Made by a program: the position numbers and the translations under genes
NCBI GenBank assembly: GCA_014905825.1
Contig: JACGCN010000010.1
Span: 1,364,001-1,428,000 of the forward strand
Reading direction: 5' to 3'
DNA from: Lyophyllum atratum
Lineage: Eukaryota; Basidiomycota; Agaricomycetes; Agaricales; Lyophyllaceae
Length of the DNA: 64,000 nt
Notes under the pieces: model-generated
Seen by the model: only the letters and a program-made list of their open reading frames with translations
Databases searched by the model: none
What the model was told of the DNA's origin: nothing
Shown: positions 46,351 to 59,503 of the stretch, piece after piece
Layout: each line of letters starts with the position of its first letter
Numbering within the stretch: the first letter of the stretch is position 1

Positions 46351-48698
46351 ATGTCGACATTCCCAGGGCCGGGATGTTCGAATAGCGCCACACTCGTAAG
46401 CGTTTCGCGGCCGATATCTCCGGTTACACCGAGTTGCCATTCCTCTGCTCTTCATCTTCCCATGTCCTCATCACCTTCTTCAAACCAACACCAACCATTC
46501 CCGCAGCCTTCTCTTTGGGGTTCCACCAGAGATGACATCGAGTCCGATGATTCGTCTCTTGAGATTATAGACATGGAGTCTCTCCAGTCTCAGCCGGAGG
46601 AGCGTCTTCCATCGGGTATTCACCTCGAGGAAGAAGTAAGACGAGATTGGATGAATCGCCGTGGTGTTGAATTCCCGATGCCTGCGGAGAATCAGACGCG
46701 GGGTCGTACCAAAAGTCGTGCCCGAGTCTTATTAGACTCGGATGTAGAAGACACCCCTGAGGAGCCCCAACCCGATCCTGAACAGGAGCTCCCAAAGCGC
46801 AGGCATATGTCGCTGTCGCCTCTTCGTACTTTCTTTCCCTATCGGCCAATGGCTGTTCACGATCGCGCCTTTTCGGCCCACCCTGCGCCAAGCTCATCCC
46901 CGTATTCATCTCGCTCTTCACTTCCCTTTCTAAGCACTACTTCGCTCAAAATGTCCCTGTCGACATCGTCCATCATGTCTGCCGCAAAGGGCGAGAACTT
47001 TCTGACGCGCAAGCTCTTGTCTTTGAGAGGTAAGGAGAGAGCAACCTCTAAGGAGTCGTTGGACAAGTGGGAAGTCGTGGAATCAGAACCATCAACTTCT
47101 ACGTCCATGAGTGAATACATGGAAAGCCCGTCGTCCCCTCCTTCACAGGCATCCCCGATGCAGAACCAAAGCCACGCTTGGCCGATCCCCGCTGTTCCTG
47201 ATGATTCGATAACGGGCGCGGCCCCCTCGGTAGACCAGAGCACCGATACCTCACCCCATCCGCTCTCACTCAGGGACCGAAAGGCTCCCATAGTGCCCTT
47301 CGTAAAACGGCCCCGACAACGTGCCCCGCCTACACCCTCTTTTCCAGTAGATCTTGCGACTATTCCTCAGGGACCTGTGCTTACTTCAGTTCGCACCCGA
47401 AAGCCTCCGCCGCCGCCGCCGCCATCTAAGAAAAAGGCCCAAGTTATCAGCACATCGCCTCTCGGACATGATTCGTGGCGCTCATCGAGCATCGATTTGG
47501 ATCCAAATACGAACATTGTCTTACAGCGTGCCATGGCAACACCGCTCCCTTCAACTCCTATCGACGTCCGCTCTGCCCACGCCATTACTTCACCGACTAA
47601 TCCGAACGCGGAAAGCGTTTCACCGCTCGCATGTCATCCCATGACTGCTATTGATATCCCGCTTTCCAATTCATCTGTGGGGATCACTGGCCGAGGTTCT
47701 AATCTTGATGAAATCGACAGTTCTGGCTCTACGACGACTGAAGATCATTTTGCTCAGCCGTCTACCTTGGTGAGGGCGGCGTCCTTGAACCAAACAAGCC
47801 CTGGCGACGACCCTTCATTGAACGCGAGACGTCATTACCCAGGAAGGCCTCTTCCACAGCCACCAGGCGCTACCAGGGCATTAGCGGACTCGGGTGCGAC
47901 GGACAGCGTCCCCGAAGATCTCCTGTTTGGTATCGGAAACCAAACTGCCTCACATTGTCCTGAGGGTCTGCTGATCGATCTCGAAGATAACTCTGTCGTT
48001 CAAACTCCCATCGGCGGTAGCTTGACTAATTGGCCCACCGAGGAAGGAAACCCAAGGATAACGCCATATCCAGCATCCAGTAGTTCCTCTGTCGATTTAT
48101 TGGGATCTATCACGGATCTTTCTGTTCCTCCTCGTGAGGCATCGAACGAACGACCGTCTACCCAGAGGCCTTCCGCCGCAACATATTCAGAGACGACAGA
48201 TCTCGATGTTCTTGTTTCCCGCTTGGGCGATGACGAGGGGCACCAAGACGGCTCTAACTACGATGTGAGCAGTACAATATATCTAACGATACATACTGAA
48301 CCACTCTCTAGGCTCTTCTACTGCTTTCGGAGTTTATAGGACCTGCGACCCCCACGAGCAGAAGTACACCTGACGTAACACGTTCCCCTCCTTACACCCC
48401 TCCAGTTCCTAACGATGGCCTTGGTGCGAGCGCTCCCGTGCCAAACATACCGCTTCTTGCCACCGTCCAAGTCGAACGCCGACGAACTACAAAAGATGGT
48501 CGTGTCAAACTGAAGCTAAGTTTGAACGATGTGCCCATCGATAAATGTGGGATCTGCTTGACCCAATTCAAAAGCGGCGACACAGCGCAATCGGGATCGT
48601 TATGCAGGCATGCTTTCCACGAGACGTGCCTTCTAAGATGGCTGGTCAGGAGCAAGACTTGTCCTATGTGCAGGGTCCCGCTTGCTGATCAACGGTAG
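46351..48698 (+). CDS. RING-H2 finger protein, probable E3 ubiquitin ligase
   Basis: Two exons, 46351 to about 48264 and about 48311 to 48698. The long N-terminal region (about 640 residues) is Ser/Pro-rich and disordered-looking. It includes poly-Pro (KPPPPPPPSKKK) and acidic SDDSSLEIIDME stretches. The C-terminal RING-H2 is complete: CGIC, CRHAFHETC and CPMC, with C3H2C3 spacing, ending VPLADQR just before TAG. An E3 role with an E2 such as the UBC4-type enzyme at 54.2 kb is inference. The start could be a later Met (near 46462), because the first 37 codons are not diagnostic. Confidence 0.78.
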
Positions 48699-49284
48699 GT
48701 TTGGTCTTTCGGGTTTCTTGGTGTAAACTCTTTCCTTCTGGGTTTTGGGGTCTTTTCACTGGCTATGACTTCTCTTGTTTCCTTCTTCATAGCATTTTGG
48801 TACTTGTACCATCATCTTGTAGATATAGCATACACGTCCGATGGAACTCTATGGACTTACCATGACCGTTGTACTCCTTACGCACACTAGTGGCTGTTTT
48901 GATTCTTCTTGTATCTCCATCTCACTAGACTACCACTGTACTTACATGAAGTATGTGCTAAATCGCAGTACTCTAGCACATCAATCTTCACAGCGAACAT
49001 CACAAAAGAACTCTCGTAGACAGAAAAGGGCTTAACGTAGATGTGAAGGCCTACATCGACCTCTCGGGATGCCATAATATTGTTCCCTTCAAGTTCTCTT
49101 GACGCGGCCAACTGCCTAGTCCGGCCCGGGAATTTTGATGGGTTGTTGTGGCCTGCTGTGATATGTCTACGGCGAAGCCTTCTGCTCAACATCAGCGCAT
49201 CAACGTCAAAAACTTGACCTTGTGACTACGGTGATCCTCTATGCACAACGCCTCCTGGACTTGCCCCGCCGTTGTGTCCAACCG
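48699..49284. other. Intergenic, no gene seen
   Basis: Thymidine-rich 3' UTR-like sequence of the RING gene, followed by the upstream region of the next plus-strand gene. Confidence 0.45.
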
Positions 49285-52200
49285 ATGAAGGTCACTGGTA
49301 CAGGCTCGAAATCATCGCCTATAGCCATTGACGACTCCGAGGAAGAAGTTCTACAAGAACTTGTCGGGGGAACTGGCTCCGACTCCAACGCATCATCTCC
49401 CAACCAACAGTTTACAAGCGATTCGTACGGCAAGCCATCAAGACACCCCGCCTTTACCGATGCAGATATGGGACACTATCAGAATGCAGGCCTGGAGGGT
49501 GATACGCTTTCTATCTCAAATAATCTTTGCCTTCTGACTTTTCCTCCTTTCAGGCAAACGGCCACTGAAGCGTAAAAGAGTTATGAATGACGGTCCAGTT
49601 GCAGGTCCCAGTCAACCGCGGCAACCTTTACCACACCAGTTACCTGCTCCGCTCCTGAGCAAGAAAGCGAAGAAGCGGCGACGAAAGATGGAGCGTCAGG
49701 CAGTGGAGGCGGAGGCGTTATCCCTTGAACACCAAACGTGGACAAATGCCCTGAATCGTTCATTGGCGGAATTAGCTCCATCGCCTATGATGCAGTCCTG
49801 GCCAATAAACGGCATGGGGCATGGTAAATCTCACTTCCAGCCCGAGGTTCTCAGCCCCTTTTCATCCTATAGCACCGTACACAACGCTCCGCATCCTCAA
49901 TACCCTGAGGAACGGCAAAGCACTTCCTCATCTGCCTGGGTCACATCTATGACAATGGCTGCCGAGTCCCCTGCGCAAGATAATTTCGCTCCTTGGGAGT
50001 ATCCTTTCATTCCGAAATGGCCTGATTTCCTTCAGCCTTCTCCACCACCCACAACGCACCATACGCACGCCCCTCCCGCCCCGCAGCCCACACCAAAGCA
50101 ATTGGCTTTACCGGTGCCCTTACCAGCTCCGCCTCCCGCTCCCGCTCCCGCTCCCGCTCCCGCTCCCGCCCCTCCTCCGGCGCCTCTTCAGTCTATTGGA
50201 ATGAAACCCGACCAAGACCCATCCAGCAAACACGGTTTATATCAGATTTCGGCGGGCACTGCCCCGTCTAAGAGTGGTGCGGCACCTTACATTCCGAATC
50301 CTGCACGTACGCTCGTGATGGAACAGTTGCCCAAGCCAAATCGTACTAAAGACTTCGTCAATTCTTGGAGTAAATCGGCCTGCGGTGCCTATCCAGTCTA
50401 TCTTAACATCGATTCACCCGCTGCAAAGGCGTTAGTTGAATTTGCTACTGCAGAGCTGGCACGGAAGGCTTGGAGCAGTCCTCGGCTCGGCTCTGCCCTT
50501 GTTGGGCTGAAGACCCATCAACTGAAAGGCCGACCAAGGGAAGACCTCATCAAAGTCTGGTGGTACCGGGTGGACGGAGTTGGGGCGAACGCTGGAGTTG
50601 GTGAAATTGAGGAGGGAGAGATTGAGGGCGACGCTACCGAGCAGGAAATAGAGGTGCCCGTGAAGAAGGAGACCAAGAAGGAGAGGAAGGCGAGGCTCGC
50701 GCAGGAACGACAGTTGAAGCAAGAACGAAAGCAAAAGAAAGTACAAAACCTGAAACCCGGAGCGACCCAAACGCCATCTCAAGCGAAAGCTGTGCCACCT
50801 GCCGAGCCAACGATCCCCAAGGAACCGGTCGTCCAACTGATGCTTTCGCTGCCACCAAACCCTATCATCTATGCGCCTTCGGATCACAACCATACATACT
50901 ACTCCGCTATGCTCCCACCCCTAGTTCACCCTCTGCCACAACGACGTCCTCCAACGCGCAACCCGGCTCCTACTGCGCCACCCCTCCCGCCACAATCTGC
51001 GCTCGAGACGCTTTGGCGACCGAGACACGAGCTCCCGAGAAGACCACCTCAGCAGACCTTGGTACTTCAAGAGACCAGAGCACCCCAGTACCTGCCTGAG
51101 CACGGATCTATGTCCACATCAATCGCTTCCTCTCGGTCTCTGTCCCCGGCACCGCTTTCCCCACACGTTGCTAAACCTAAACCCCCCCGGGCCGCAATAC
51201 CGACGAAGCGCACAGCCTCACCAGGGTATGAAGACATGGAAGTGGAGGATGATATGGAGTTGGAGTCGCCAAAGACACTCCAGCGAGCCCATTTTGATAC
51301 TGGCTCCTCATCGGCGCCCGTCAAGAACCACGTTGTGACATCTATCCCGGCCCCGGCCCCTGTCCCGCCCACTCCTGCACTCGCAATTGCAGGCGAAGCA
51401 TCATCATCTGTTACACCTGGGGACAATTATGGCGGTGTTACCTCTATCACGACAACCCCTGATATCACTACTACCTCAGGAACGCTACTCGACCCTGCTC
51501 TGCCACCTCCTGCTAGCATCACGCCGCCTGTTTTATCCGTTACGCCTCCGCTTGAGCCCCGTGCGACTAGGGGTGCGCCCAAAGGCCCTAGTTATGCTAA
51601 GCGTTCGTTATTAGCACGACACAAGGAGCTAGCGGAGAGGATAGCGCAGAGCAAAATGGAGCTTGGACTCGTTACGACTACTATCACGCCACCGCCTGAT
51701 TCGACTATCACTTCTACTACCACGCCAGCGCCTGATTCAACTATCAATTCTTCCGTTCCTACGAGGGCGATGTCGCCTGTACCTCGTGACGATGACTCGG
51801 AGAAGCGGGCGATGGAGGACAGACTGAGGTCCCTGGTGTTGGAGAGTCAGAGGAACAAAGTAAAGATGTCCGTCTCTACGACCCCGTCAACGACCGAGAC
51901 TTCAAACCCCTCTCCCATCTCGTCATCGTCTGTATTACCGACGCCGTCGCCTCCTCCGACGGCCGTGTTGTCGTCTGTGCCCCCTTCCACTACCATCTCC
52001 ACTTCAAATTCACATAGCTTCTCATTCGACGACCTCGCTGTTTCTTTCATTACCGAGACGATCGAGATCGCGAAAGCTGCTCCCCCCGTAGAAGCTCCAG
52101 CAGCCCCATCTCCGGCCGCCGCCTCTGTGCCCCCTCCCTCTCAGTCAAAGGTCAACCCGACGCCAACTACTGCAAACACGACCACCAAGCTCGAGCTTGC

Positions 52201-52722
52201 TGCGAAGCACAAGCGGCTGGAGGCTCAGATCGCGGAGAGCAAGGCCCTGATGGTGAAGCTTGCGCAGGCAAAGACGAAGCAAGAGCGGGAAAGCATTCTG
52301 GCCGTTATGCGCGAACGAAGCCGGTGCGTCTTCTCCCTCCTCCATCATCCCTTGTCCCTCTCCTTTCCGTGTCGGTGGTGGCGTGCGCGGGGGGAGTGGG
52401 TGTGCGCGTGTGTTATGAAGGAGCGGCTGAGTAATATTTTCTGTTTGTGTGGTTCTTTTGTGGTTGCAGGATCGCGGAGGACGAGGATGGCGCTACCGCC
52501 GCTGCCACGAAGTCGACTCTCTCGTCGGGTAGTAAATCCGGCATCGGTAACGGTGGCACTGGCAACAGCATCGGGAACGGGGACAGCAACTTCAAGATTA
52601 GCACGCAGGTCAGCCAGGCTCAGATAATGAAGAGGTGGCCGGGATCGCATGAACGTGTTGGTGTCCTTATTGTTAGCGATGACGAGGAGGATGACCATAG
52701 CGATGGTGACGATATGGCTTGA
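49285..52722 (+). CDS. Large Pro-rich protein with RRM-like and coiled-coil segments
   Basis: Three exons: 49285 to about 49499, 49555 to about 52323, and about 52470-52722. About 1,070 residues. The N-terminus has SSPIAIDDSEEEV, followed by a basic cluster assembled across intron 1 (GKRPLKRKR) and AKKRRRKMERQ. The middle is strongly Pro-rich with a (CCCGCT)n tract. Near residue 300 a degenerate RRM-like fold is suggested by ARTLVMEQLPKPNRTKDFVN, ALVEFATAELARKAW and EDLIKVWWYRV, then a charged helix (KKERKARLAQERQLKQERK). Two similar helices, RHKELAERIAQSKMELGL and KHKRLEAQIAESKALMVKL, are separated by low-complexity sequence. The last exon ends in VGVLIVSDDEEDDHSD. Nuclear RNA-related role inferred only. 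Confidence 0.65.
50124..50170. repeat. (CCCGCT)n microsatellite in coding sequence
   Basis: Hexamer CCCGCT repeated about seven times, encoding a Pro-Ala run in the large Pro-rich protein. Confidence 0.85.
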
Positions 52723-54224
52723 TTTTTTCTTTTCTTTGCGCTCTTGGTGCATATAGGTACGTGTTCTCTTGTTGGGGTGTGCCTGCCCTGCGATGGCCCA
52801 GGAAATTCCGGAACTTGGTTCTGGGGCCAGGGAACGGCGCGGGGCAGTAGGGGGGCGCTTACATCAGAGGTGACTGCTCTCGTTGGTGATGGTTGGTGGT
52901 GGTTGTGGTGGTAGGGTTGTGACGAAGAGGGCACTGCGAACCATCTCCGGAAGTTCTTGTATATCCTCTTACACTTTTGAACTATGATTTCTCTGAAAAT
53001 TGTACAGGAAGGCTGGCCGCTCGTGGCGCCTTCTTTCGTGGGCACAAGGTAAGTCTACCCGCGGTGTTCTGATACTATACGCATGCTGATACAGGGTACA
53101 CAAGTGCGCTGAGCGCCCTTTGAGGTGTTATTAGGAATGTCAACGGGTCTGCGATGGTGAGGTTTTTGCGCTAGTGATACGTCGGAGGTGTCGCATCGAT
53201 TGTGGCTGCCGAGTCGATCAGTGCGCGAGATCCGAAGGAGGGCTCGGCGGGTGTGTGTGCAGCCTTAGGGATAAACGGTAATTCATGGCCATGCGTGCGA
53301 TAACCTATCTGGGCATGTGGATGTATTCCTAGGCTCATTAACACGACGTTGACGGTTTTGATTCGGGACTCTTGGATTTTGTCTGAAGATGAGTTAAGTC
53401 TTCGAGTGGTTGTGAATCGTCTCGAACTGGTGGCGGGTCTGAGGCACTAGAAGCATAGCATTTCCGAAAGATGGACGTATACCTTATCATGATGATCGCG
53501 ATGATCAATCCGTCTGACGCTAGCAACCTAGGATGGATTGTGGGGATATCGATGGGCACGGTCTAATCGTGCAGCTTGGGAAACATCCAGTATGGAATAA
53601 AGCAAGGAAACCAGTTAATTTCCCTGTCATCTAAAGTAAGGCACATGGTTTAACTATAATGACATGCGAGTGGTTCTTTCAGAACACGAGGATCAGGCTC
53701 AGCTCTGGAAGGGCGCTCGGTGGTGTGAGATATTTTTAGTCACGACTCACCCGGTGCCGTCCCCTCCGAGAAATTCAAGCTGCTGAACGGCAGGAATTAC
53801 GGCCGTCCACAGAGGCACTTTTCTTCTTCTTCATAGACTTGTGTATTCGCTGTCAGGCCAACACCGGTGATCCGATAGACGAGGCAAGTACAAAAGAGGA
53901 GGAACGATTGAGGAAGGTTGTGGAAGGAAAGAGGCGATGCGCGGCTGACCAATCCTCGCGTGGCGACCACAGCTTACAAAACAGAGGCCAAACAAACGCC
54001 TTAACAGCTTATCCCCTCACTACCACCTGGTCTCTCAGCGTCCTCGCTAGCCAGACCTTGTAAGTCCTCATACTCCCAATTAACAGCACAATCCGCTTAC
54101 AAGGTTCTCATTTTTCCCAAAATCGCCCCAAAATCGCCTTCTCGCCACCGACTATCTCCTCGACCATCGTTTGATCGTGTGCGATTGCCTCGCCACATCT
54201 CAGTTTTCAAGCACATATCTGCCA
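52723..54224. other. Intergenic, no gene seen
   Basis: About 1.5 kb between two plus-strand genes. The first 300 bases are G/T-rich 3' UTR-like sequence. Short frames near 53840-54063 show no family resemblance. The last 150 bases should hold the UBC4 promoter. Confidence 0.45.
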
Positions 54225-54921
<697 letters not shown>

Positions 54922-56257
54922 TACTGGAATCTAACCGATCGTTCTGAACCCTGGCGTTATTGAGATGGTCGTCTGGGCTCTGTTCGAGTGTTCTGTATCA
55001 TTTTTTGCTTGTCGCACCTTGTACCACGCATTCTCTTCGAGACAATATCAGCATCCTTTTCATATCTTGAAATTTTTTAAACGTCGTGGAAATGTTAAGC
55101 GTAAGTGTTTCCCGATTCAGCACTCTACGATGCAACTCGAGAGAGCCACCAAGCGAGGCACCACCCGAGATACACCTAGATGTACCCACCTCCCGGTAAA
55201 CCTAGTAGTATGTTTAAGGGGTACAGGAGGGTACAGGCTGTGACGGAAGCTGATTGCATTTCTAGGTTGAGCAGAGCATGTGAATTGATTAGAAATCAAT
55301 GAACTTGCAGCAAAAGTTTGGCAAAAAGTCGACATCGTAGTTTGCATCTTCTCCCCTGGACCTCAACTGAGCTCTTACACTTGCGGCTGTACTCGAAGTA
55401 CTGATTTATGGATTCCATCCAGATCACTTGAGAACCCGTACCGCCGGCTTGGCAACCTACCCACCGTTGGCCCTCACACTGCCTTGATCTCGTTTGCACA
55501 GCGAGCGACCGTCGAGCAACATATCGACATTCGTCTCTGCGTGAAGAGCTCACACACTCGGCGACGCTTCTGTTTAAAACATGGCAACAAGTCCAACTGG
55601 CTGTCTACCCTTGCTGTTCGGTGCCAAATAAAAGGGTTTTAGCAATCCAATTCGGGACGATGCTTACGCGGCAAGTACTACTTCTCCCAGTTTGGGTGTT
55701 TCCTGGAAAACTAGGCGTCGGTGTCTGGGAATTTAAGCCCCTTAGGACTCTTGTGCGCGTGCTATCGCGCCTGTTCCACGACTATCATTAGCTATCAAGG
55801 AGTGCCGTGTTCCATGAAATCAGTCGCACCTTCCGCCTCACTGCCACATCACCTCCCCGAATAAAGGCGGCCCCGCTCCTCTTACACTCCGTCGATTGAG
55901 GCAAAGAGTCATACTGATATAGTTTCTTCGGCGATATTATCGCTCAAGTCGACTCTATACCTCAACACGAGACGTATTTGACAAGCGGAACATTTGAAAA
56001 CGTCATTTTACAGGTACAACTACCTCTAAGCTTGTCTGGACTGCTCAGGGAACGGTGCTCGGCAACTTTGCCTGACTTCTGCGCAGGAGAACCCTGACGA
56101 CTTGCCGAGAAGATAAAGACTCGGTATACCTCAGGGCTGGAAGAATGGAAAACTATATGAACCTCGCGAGATTAGACTGTATCGAACATTTCCTCCGTGT
56201 CTTTCCATCTCTCTACTGCTCCCACCTGTCCTCCTCACGCCAGTGAATTGACACGTG
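54922..56257. other. Intergenic, no gene seen
   Basis: 3' UTR of UBC4, then about 1 kb without a supported gene on either strand, then the upstream region of the DUF6593 gene. Confidence 0.45.
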
Positions 56258-56976
56258 ATGTACCACAATCACCCTTACGACGGTTGGGCAGAGTCAGGCC
56301 AAGGTCAATCCTCTCCCTGGCCCGCGCATCCGCCGCCCTCTGTCCTCGGGGCTCTCCCATATCCCACTATTTCCTACGCATCCAGCATCGTCACGTATCA
56401 TATCACAAGCTTCTCGCCCAACGTGCTCAACTCCAAGGTTGTCGGCCCGCAGGGACAGGTACACTTCATCATAAGGACCGACAACGAGATGCCAGGTTAT
56501 ACAGCTATTAAGAATTCCCAGCAGAGCAGCATCGCGCTCATCGAATGGAAATCTTCGCCGATAATCGAGATACGCAATCTCCTCACGAAACAGCCGGTGA
56601 AGAGCTGGCTTAGGCTCACTCATGACCGCAGGTTTGTCCTTCTGCTTATTTCCTTTCGTGCGGTACTCATTTTTTTTGGCGAAACACAGTGCCCGATCTA
56701 TGGAGGTCCGAGGTGTAAAGTATCTATGGGCGCCACATAATCAGTCCATCAACGTAAGTGTTGATTCCGTCCTCCACTGCACTGCTTTATATTAACGGGT
56801 GCCTGTTTGCTGTGTAGTTGCACGCCGGAGACTTTGCGCGCACGTTTCTAGCGAATGTGTCGAGGACCCAGACGTCCATCGCCATTCAAGTAACATCTGA
56901 TGCGCTCCAACAAAAATTGTTGGAGAGCGTTGTAATCGCTGCGCTCCTCCTGCAGTGCGGGCGCAACATCGACTGA
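56258..56976 (+). CDS. DUF6593 domain protein
   Basis: Member of a basidiomycete-expanded family of about 180-200 residues with no known function. Three exons: the first to about 56631, then two short ones. The N-terminus is Pro-rich (SPWPAHPPPSVLGALPYP). The domain follows: IVTYHITSFSPNVLNSKVVG, QVHFIIRTDNEMPGYTAI, SSIALIEWKSSPIIEIRNLL and VKSWLRLTHDRSARSMEV, then KYLWAPHNQSINLHAG. It ends in QQKLLESVVIAALLLQCGRN with TGA 56974-56976. The final helix (VVIAALLL) is typical. Family assignment is by pattern memory. Confidence 0.72.
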
Positions 56977-57749
56977 ATCTTTTCTCGAGTCCAAAGTAGA
57001 AAGTCTCGTTATCGTGCGCTCCGGAAGACAAGGACCGTAGCTAATAATCCAAGCGTCGTCGCTATTTATTTTTATTCGCTTTCCAACTGTATTCCTAGTA
57101 CCGTGCTGTCCGCAAGCTTACCGACTCCGCGTAGATGATTTTACGGGCTTGTTACAGGCAATCGCTGACCAAATACTGCTGCTACAGGTTGTATATCTCC
57201 ATAATATATTTATATCTAAACTTTACTTCTCTCGTCGCCTCGAGGCTGTATACGCAGATTTCGAAGTCCGAGGTTCCCGCGATTGTATATGATACTGGAG
57301 TACACCGCCAAATGGGCTCCATGTGATCCCAACTTTCCGGAGAAATGCGATTATCAGGGATTTGATCGATGTTGAGATTGCGTGTCAGACATCTCAGGGC
57401 CAGGTAGGACCCCCGAAAGCGCCCTAAGAGGCCTGGTTCCAGTCCGGATAAGAACTGGGGAATTTTGTGTGCAATGCAACAGGTCTGTCCGGATAAAAAC
57501 TGGCAAAATTTGGTCAAAATCCCTGAGCTGGGTGTCCGGATAAAAATCGCGAGGTACACACCTCTGATTTCTGACCGGATAGAGATCGGGCAAAACGAGA
57601 GGGCACCTCAAGGTTCGAACCTGGGGTGTTGTGGAGGACTCCAGCAGAATAATAAGGCGCTCGAGCTCCTATACTATCATTACGTATTTTTACACTTGCC
57701 TTCAAACGCCTATGGCTGTACATATAGCAGATGGTTTAGCAATTTTACA
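56977..57749. repeat. Repeat-rich intergenic sequence with CCGGATAAAAA motifs
   Basis: From about 57440 to 57600 the motif (T/G)CCGGATAAAAA or a close variant (CCGGATAAGAA, CCGGATAGAGA) occurs four times in direct orientation. The block GGGCCAGGTAGGACCCCCGAAAGCG at about 57390-57420 is present as a reverse complement at about 58880-58905. No gene. Confidence 0.55.
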
Positions 57750-57758
57750 TGATTGAAG
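57750..57758 (+). repeat. Left target-site duplication of the MITE
   Basis: TGATTGAAG, repeated at 58413-58421. Confidence 0.75.
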
Positions 57759-58412
57759 AGGACCCGGGAAGCTCCTGAGAAAGCAAGCCCGGGCAAAACC
57801 CCAGAATCCGGCCTCAAATCCGCGAAGATTAAGGCCTCAAATCCGCGAAACCGGATAGGACCTTACACGTAATGTCCAAAAAAGGAAATTTCTTGTTTTT
57901 ATTTTATTTTTTCTTCAACGGCTCGCCCAAGCTCGCCACCATCCTCCATAGACCAAGAATCAACGTGTAATTATCATCAAGATCACATATAGTAAAACCA
58001 TAAATCAGATTTCAGTAGGCCCTTTTGTGAATCCCTTATGTTCTTCTGGCTCAGGTAAGTAAGGCAGGGGCGAAGTGGACAAGTGGCTTGCAGGCTTCAG
58101 CATGTGTTCGATTTCTTTCGCTGTCGTCATTCATCGAAGTTGTCGAGTCTTGTCTTTTCTGTTCGGCTTCCTCCAGTTCTGAGTTGGAGTCCTGTGCCAC
58201 TCGTACAAGTGTTGAATAGACGATGCATTCAGATAAATTTGACGAGATATTTCGAAATTTTCTACTCGTGGGGTCTGAAATCCGCTATTTTGCGGGCAAA
58301 GGGTTCCGGTTTCTGGACCTCAAATCCGCTATTTTTGGGCAGGAGTTGGGCAATTTTTCGCCCAGAAATCCGCTATTTTGAGGGCTTGCTTTCTCGGGAG
58401 CTTCCCGGGGCC
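57759..58412. mobile_element. MITE with 9-bp flanking duplication
   Basis: 654 bases with terminal inverted repeats of about 32 bases. The left end is AGGACCCGGGAAGCTCC and the reverse complement of the right end is GGCCCCGGGAAGCTCCC, both continuing into (T/C)GAGAAAGCAAGCCC. Direct repeats TGATTGAAG flank it at 57750-57758 and 58413-58421. Subterminal copies of AAATCCGC (CCTCAAATCCGCGAA on the left; AAATCCGCTATTTT on the right) resemble hAT-type subterminal sites. No transposase frame inside. It appears inserted within the larger CCGGATAAAAA repeat zone. Confidence 0.78.
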
Positions 58413-58421
58413 TGATTGAAG
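58413..58421 (+). repeat. Right target-site duplication of the MITE
   Basis: TGATTGAAG, matching 57750-57758. The duplication could be 8 bases. Confidence 0.75.
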
Positions 58422-59125
58422 CCGGATCTGATCAGTAACTCTCCTTCATGTGAAGCGCATTGAGTTCCTTTGTTCTGCGGCATTCCTCTTCCACTTTCTG
58501 AAGTATCAGAGACCGATTGGGAGTTTTTCGAGACGCTGAATGGGTGAAGACATGGCGAGGGAGAGCCCGCCTGTCAAAGCCCTTCTTAATAACTTCTTAA
58601 GCGCGAAACCCAACCTGGAAAGCAATAGGGCATGTTCAGAAATGTGCAGTTGGTGGAGAAATGCGTTAAGTAGTCCTGATCACTCTCTCGGACGTGCTGA
58701 GGGCGCCTGAACGATGGCCGCGCAGCGGAGAAAATTTTTAGGGAAAAACGAAGGCCTGATGTAGGGATCCGGATAAAAATCCACTATTTGGGAGGGCTGA
58801 TTCGCCGTCCGGATAAAAACCTGGCCAAATGTGTCCGGATAAAAATCGCGGATTTTGGCTGATTTGGGATCAGGCATTTTGGGTGGCTTTCGGGGGTCCT
58901 GGCCAGGTTCTCTAATCCACGCTGAGATTAGATGTCCTCCACGTTCTGGGCATCCTGGCCTCGACACGTTGTGGTCAGGTCCATCTCGTAGCCATGTTTG
59001 ACTCGCACATGAATTCAAGCTGATATTTTTCGTGCTGCATAGATGAGGAAAGGCAAGGAAAAAAGGTCTAGTGTCAATCCATTTTACATGTGGCTGAGCA
59101 CTCAAATACTAGATTCTACGCTCCA
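58422..59125. repeat. Right part of the CCGGATAAAAA repeat zone
   Basis: Three further CCGGATAAAAA copies at 58770-58845, in the same orientation as those left of the MITE, and the inverted match of the GGACCCCCGAAAGC block. 58425-58740 shows nothing recognisable. Confidence 0.5.
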
Positions 59126-59503
59126 TCACTCGTCGACGTGCTCGTCGATTTCCATGCCGTCAAAATCTCCCTCTCCATCGCTTCCTCCGTCATCTACCCT
59201 GCGCCGCTTTGCTGCCGGCGCCAACCCGTCTGCCTTTTCGGTGACAGCTTTTGCTTTCTTAGCCGCGGTCTGAGCAGCCGTTTTTGCGCGCTTCGCATCT
59301 TGAACGGATCGGAGGCTGGTTGCAATGCCTGAATGGTACTCTTCGCGATTAGGAGCATAGGGTATTGGGATTGTGAGGTCTCGGGGCAGTGTTGCGCGAA
59401 TGAGATGCGCATTGTGGAAGGCATGCGTGTTGATGAGATAGCGGTCACCTTCCTTATGAACTGGTGCTAGTGGGCCGATGAACGGCATATCCGAGTTCTA
59501 GGC
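59126..59503 (-). pseudogene. C-terminal fragment of an uncharacterised fungal protein
   Basis: An open segment beginning after an AG acceptor (MPFIGPLAPVHKEGDRYLIN, then HNAHLIRATLPRDLTIPIPY) runs to a Lys/Ala-rich charged tail (KRAKTAAQTAAKKAKAV) and the acidic end EIDEHVDE with TGA. I recall similar C-terminal segments in basidiomycete multi-copy proteins of unknown role. Sequence upstream (59503-59820) has a coding look in pieces but yields no coherent N-terminal part, so it is probably a gene remnant. A short intact gene with unresolved exons is possible. Confidence 0.4.

Noticed and set aside
57611..57622. AGGTTCGAACCT resembling a tRNA B box
   Set aside because: No matching T-stem, acceptor stem or A box at suitable distance. 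The motif is simply a palindrome.
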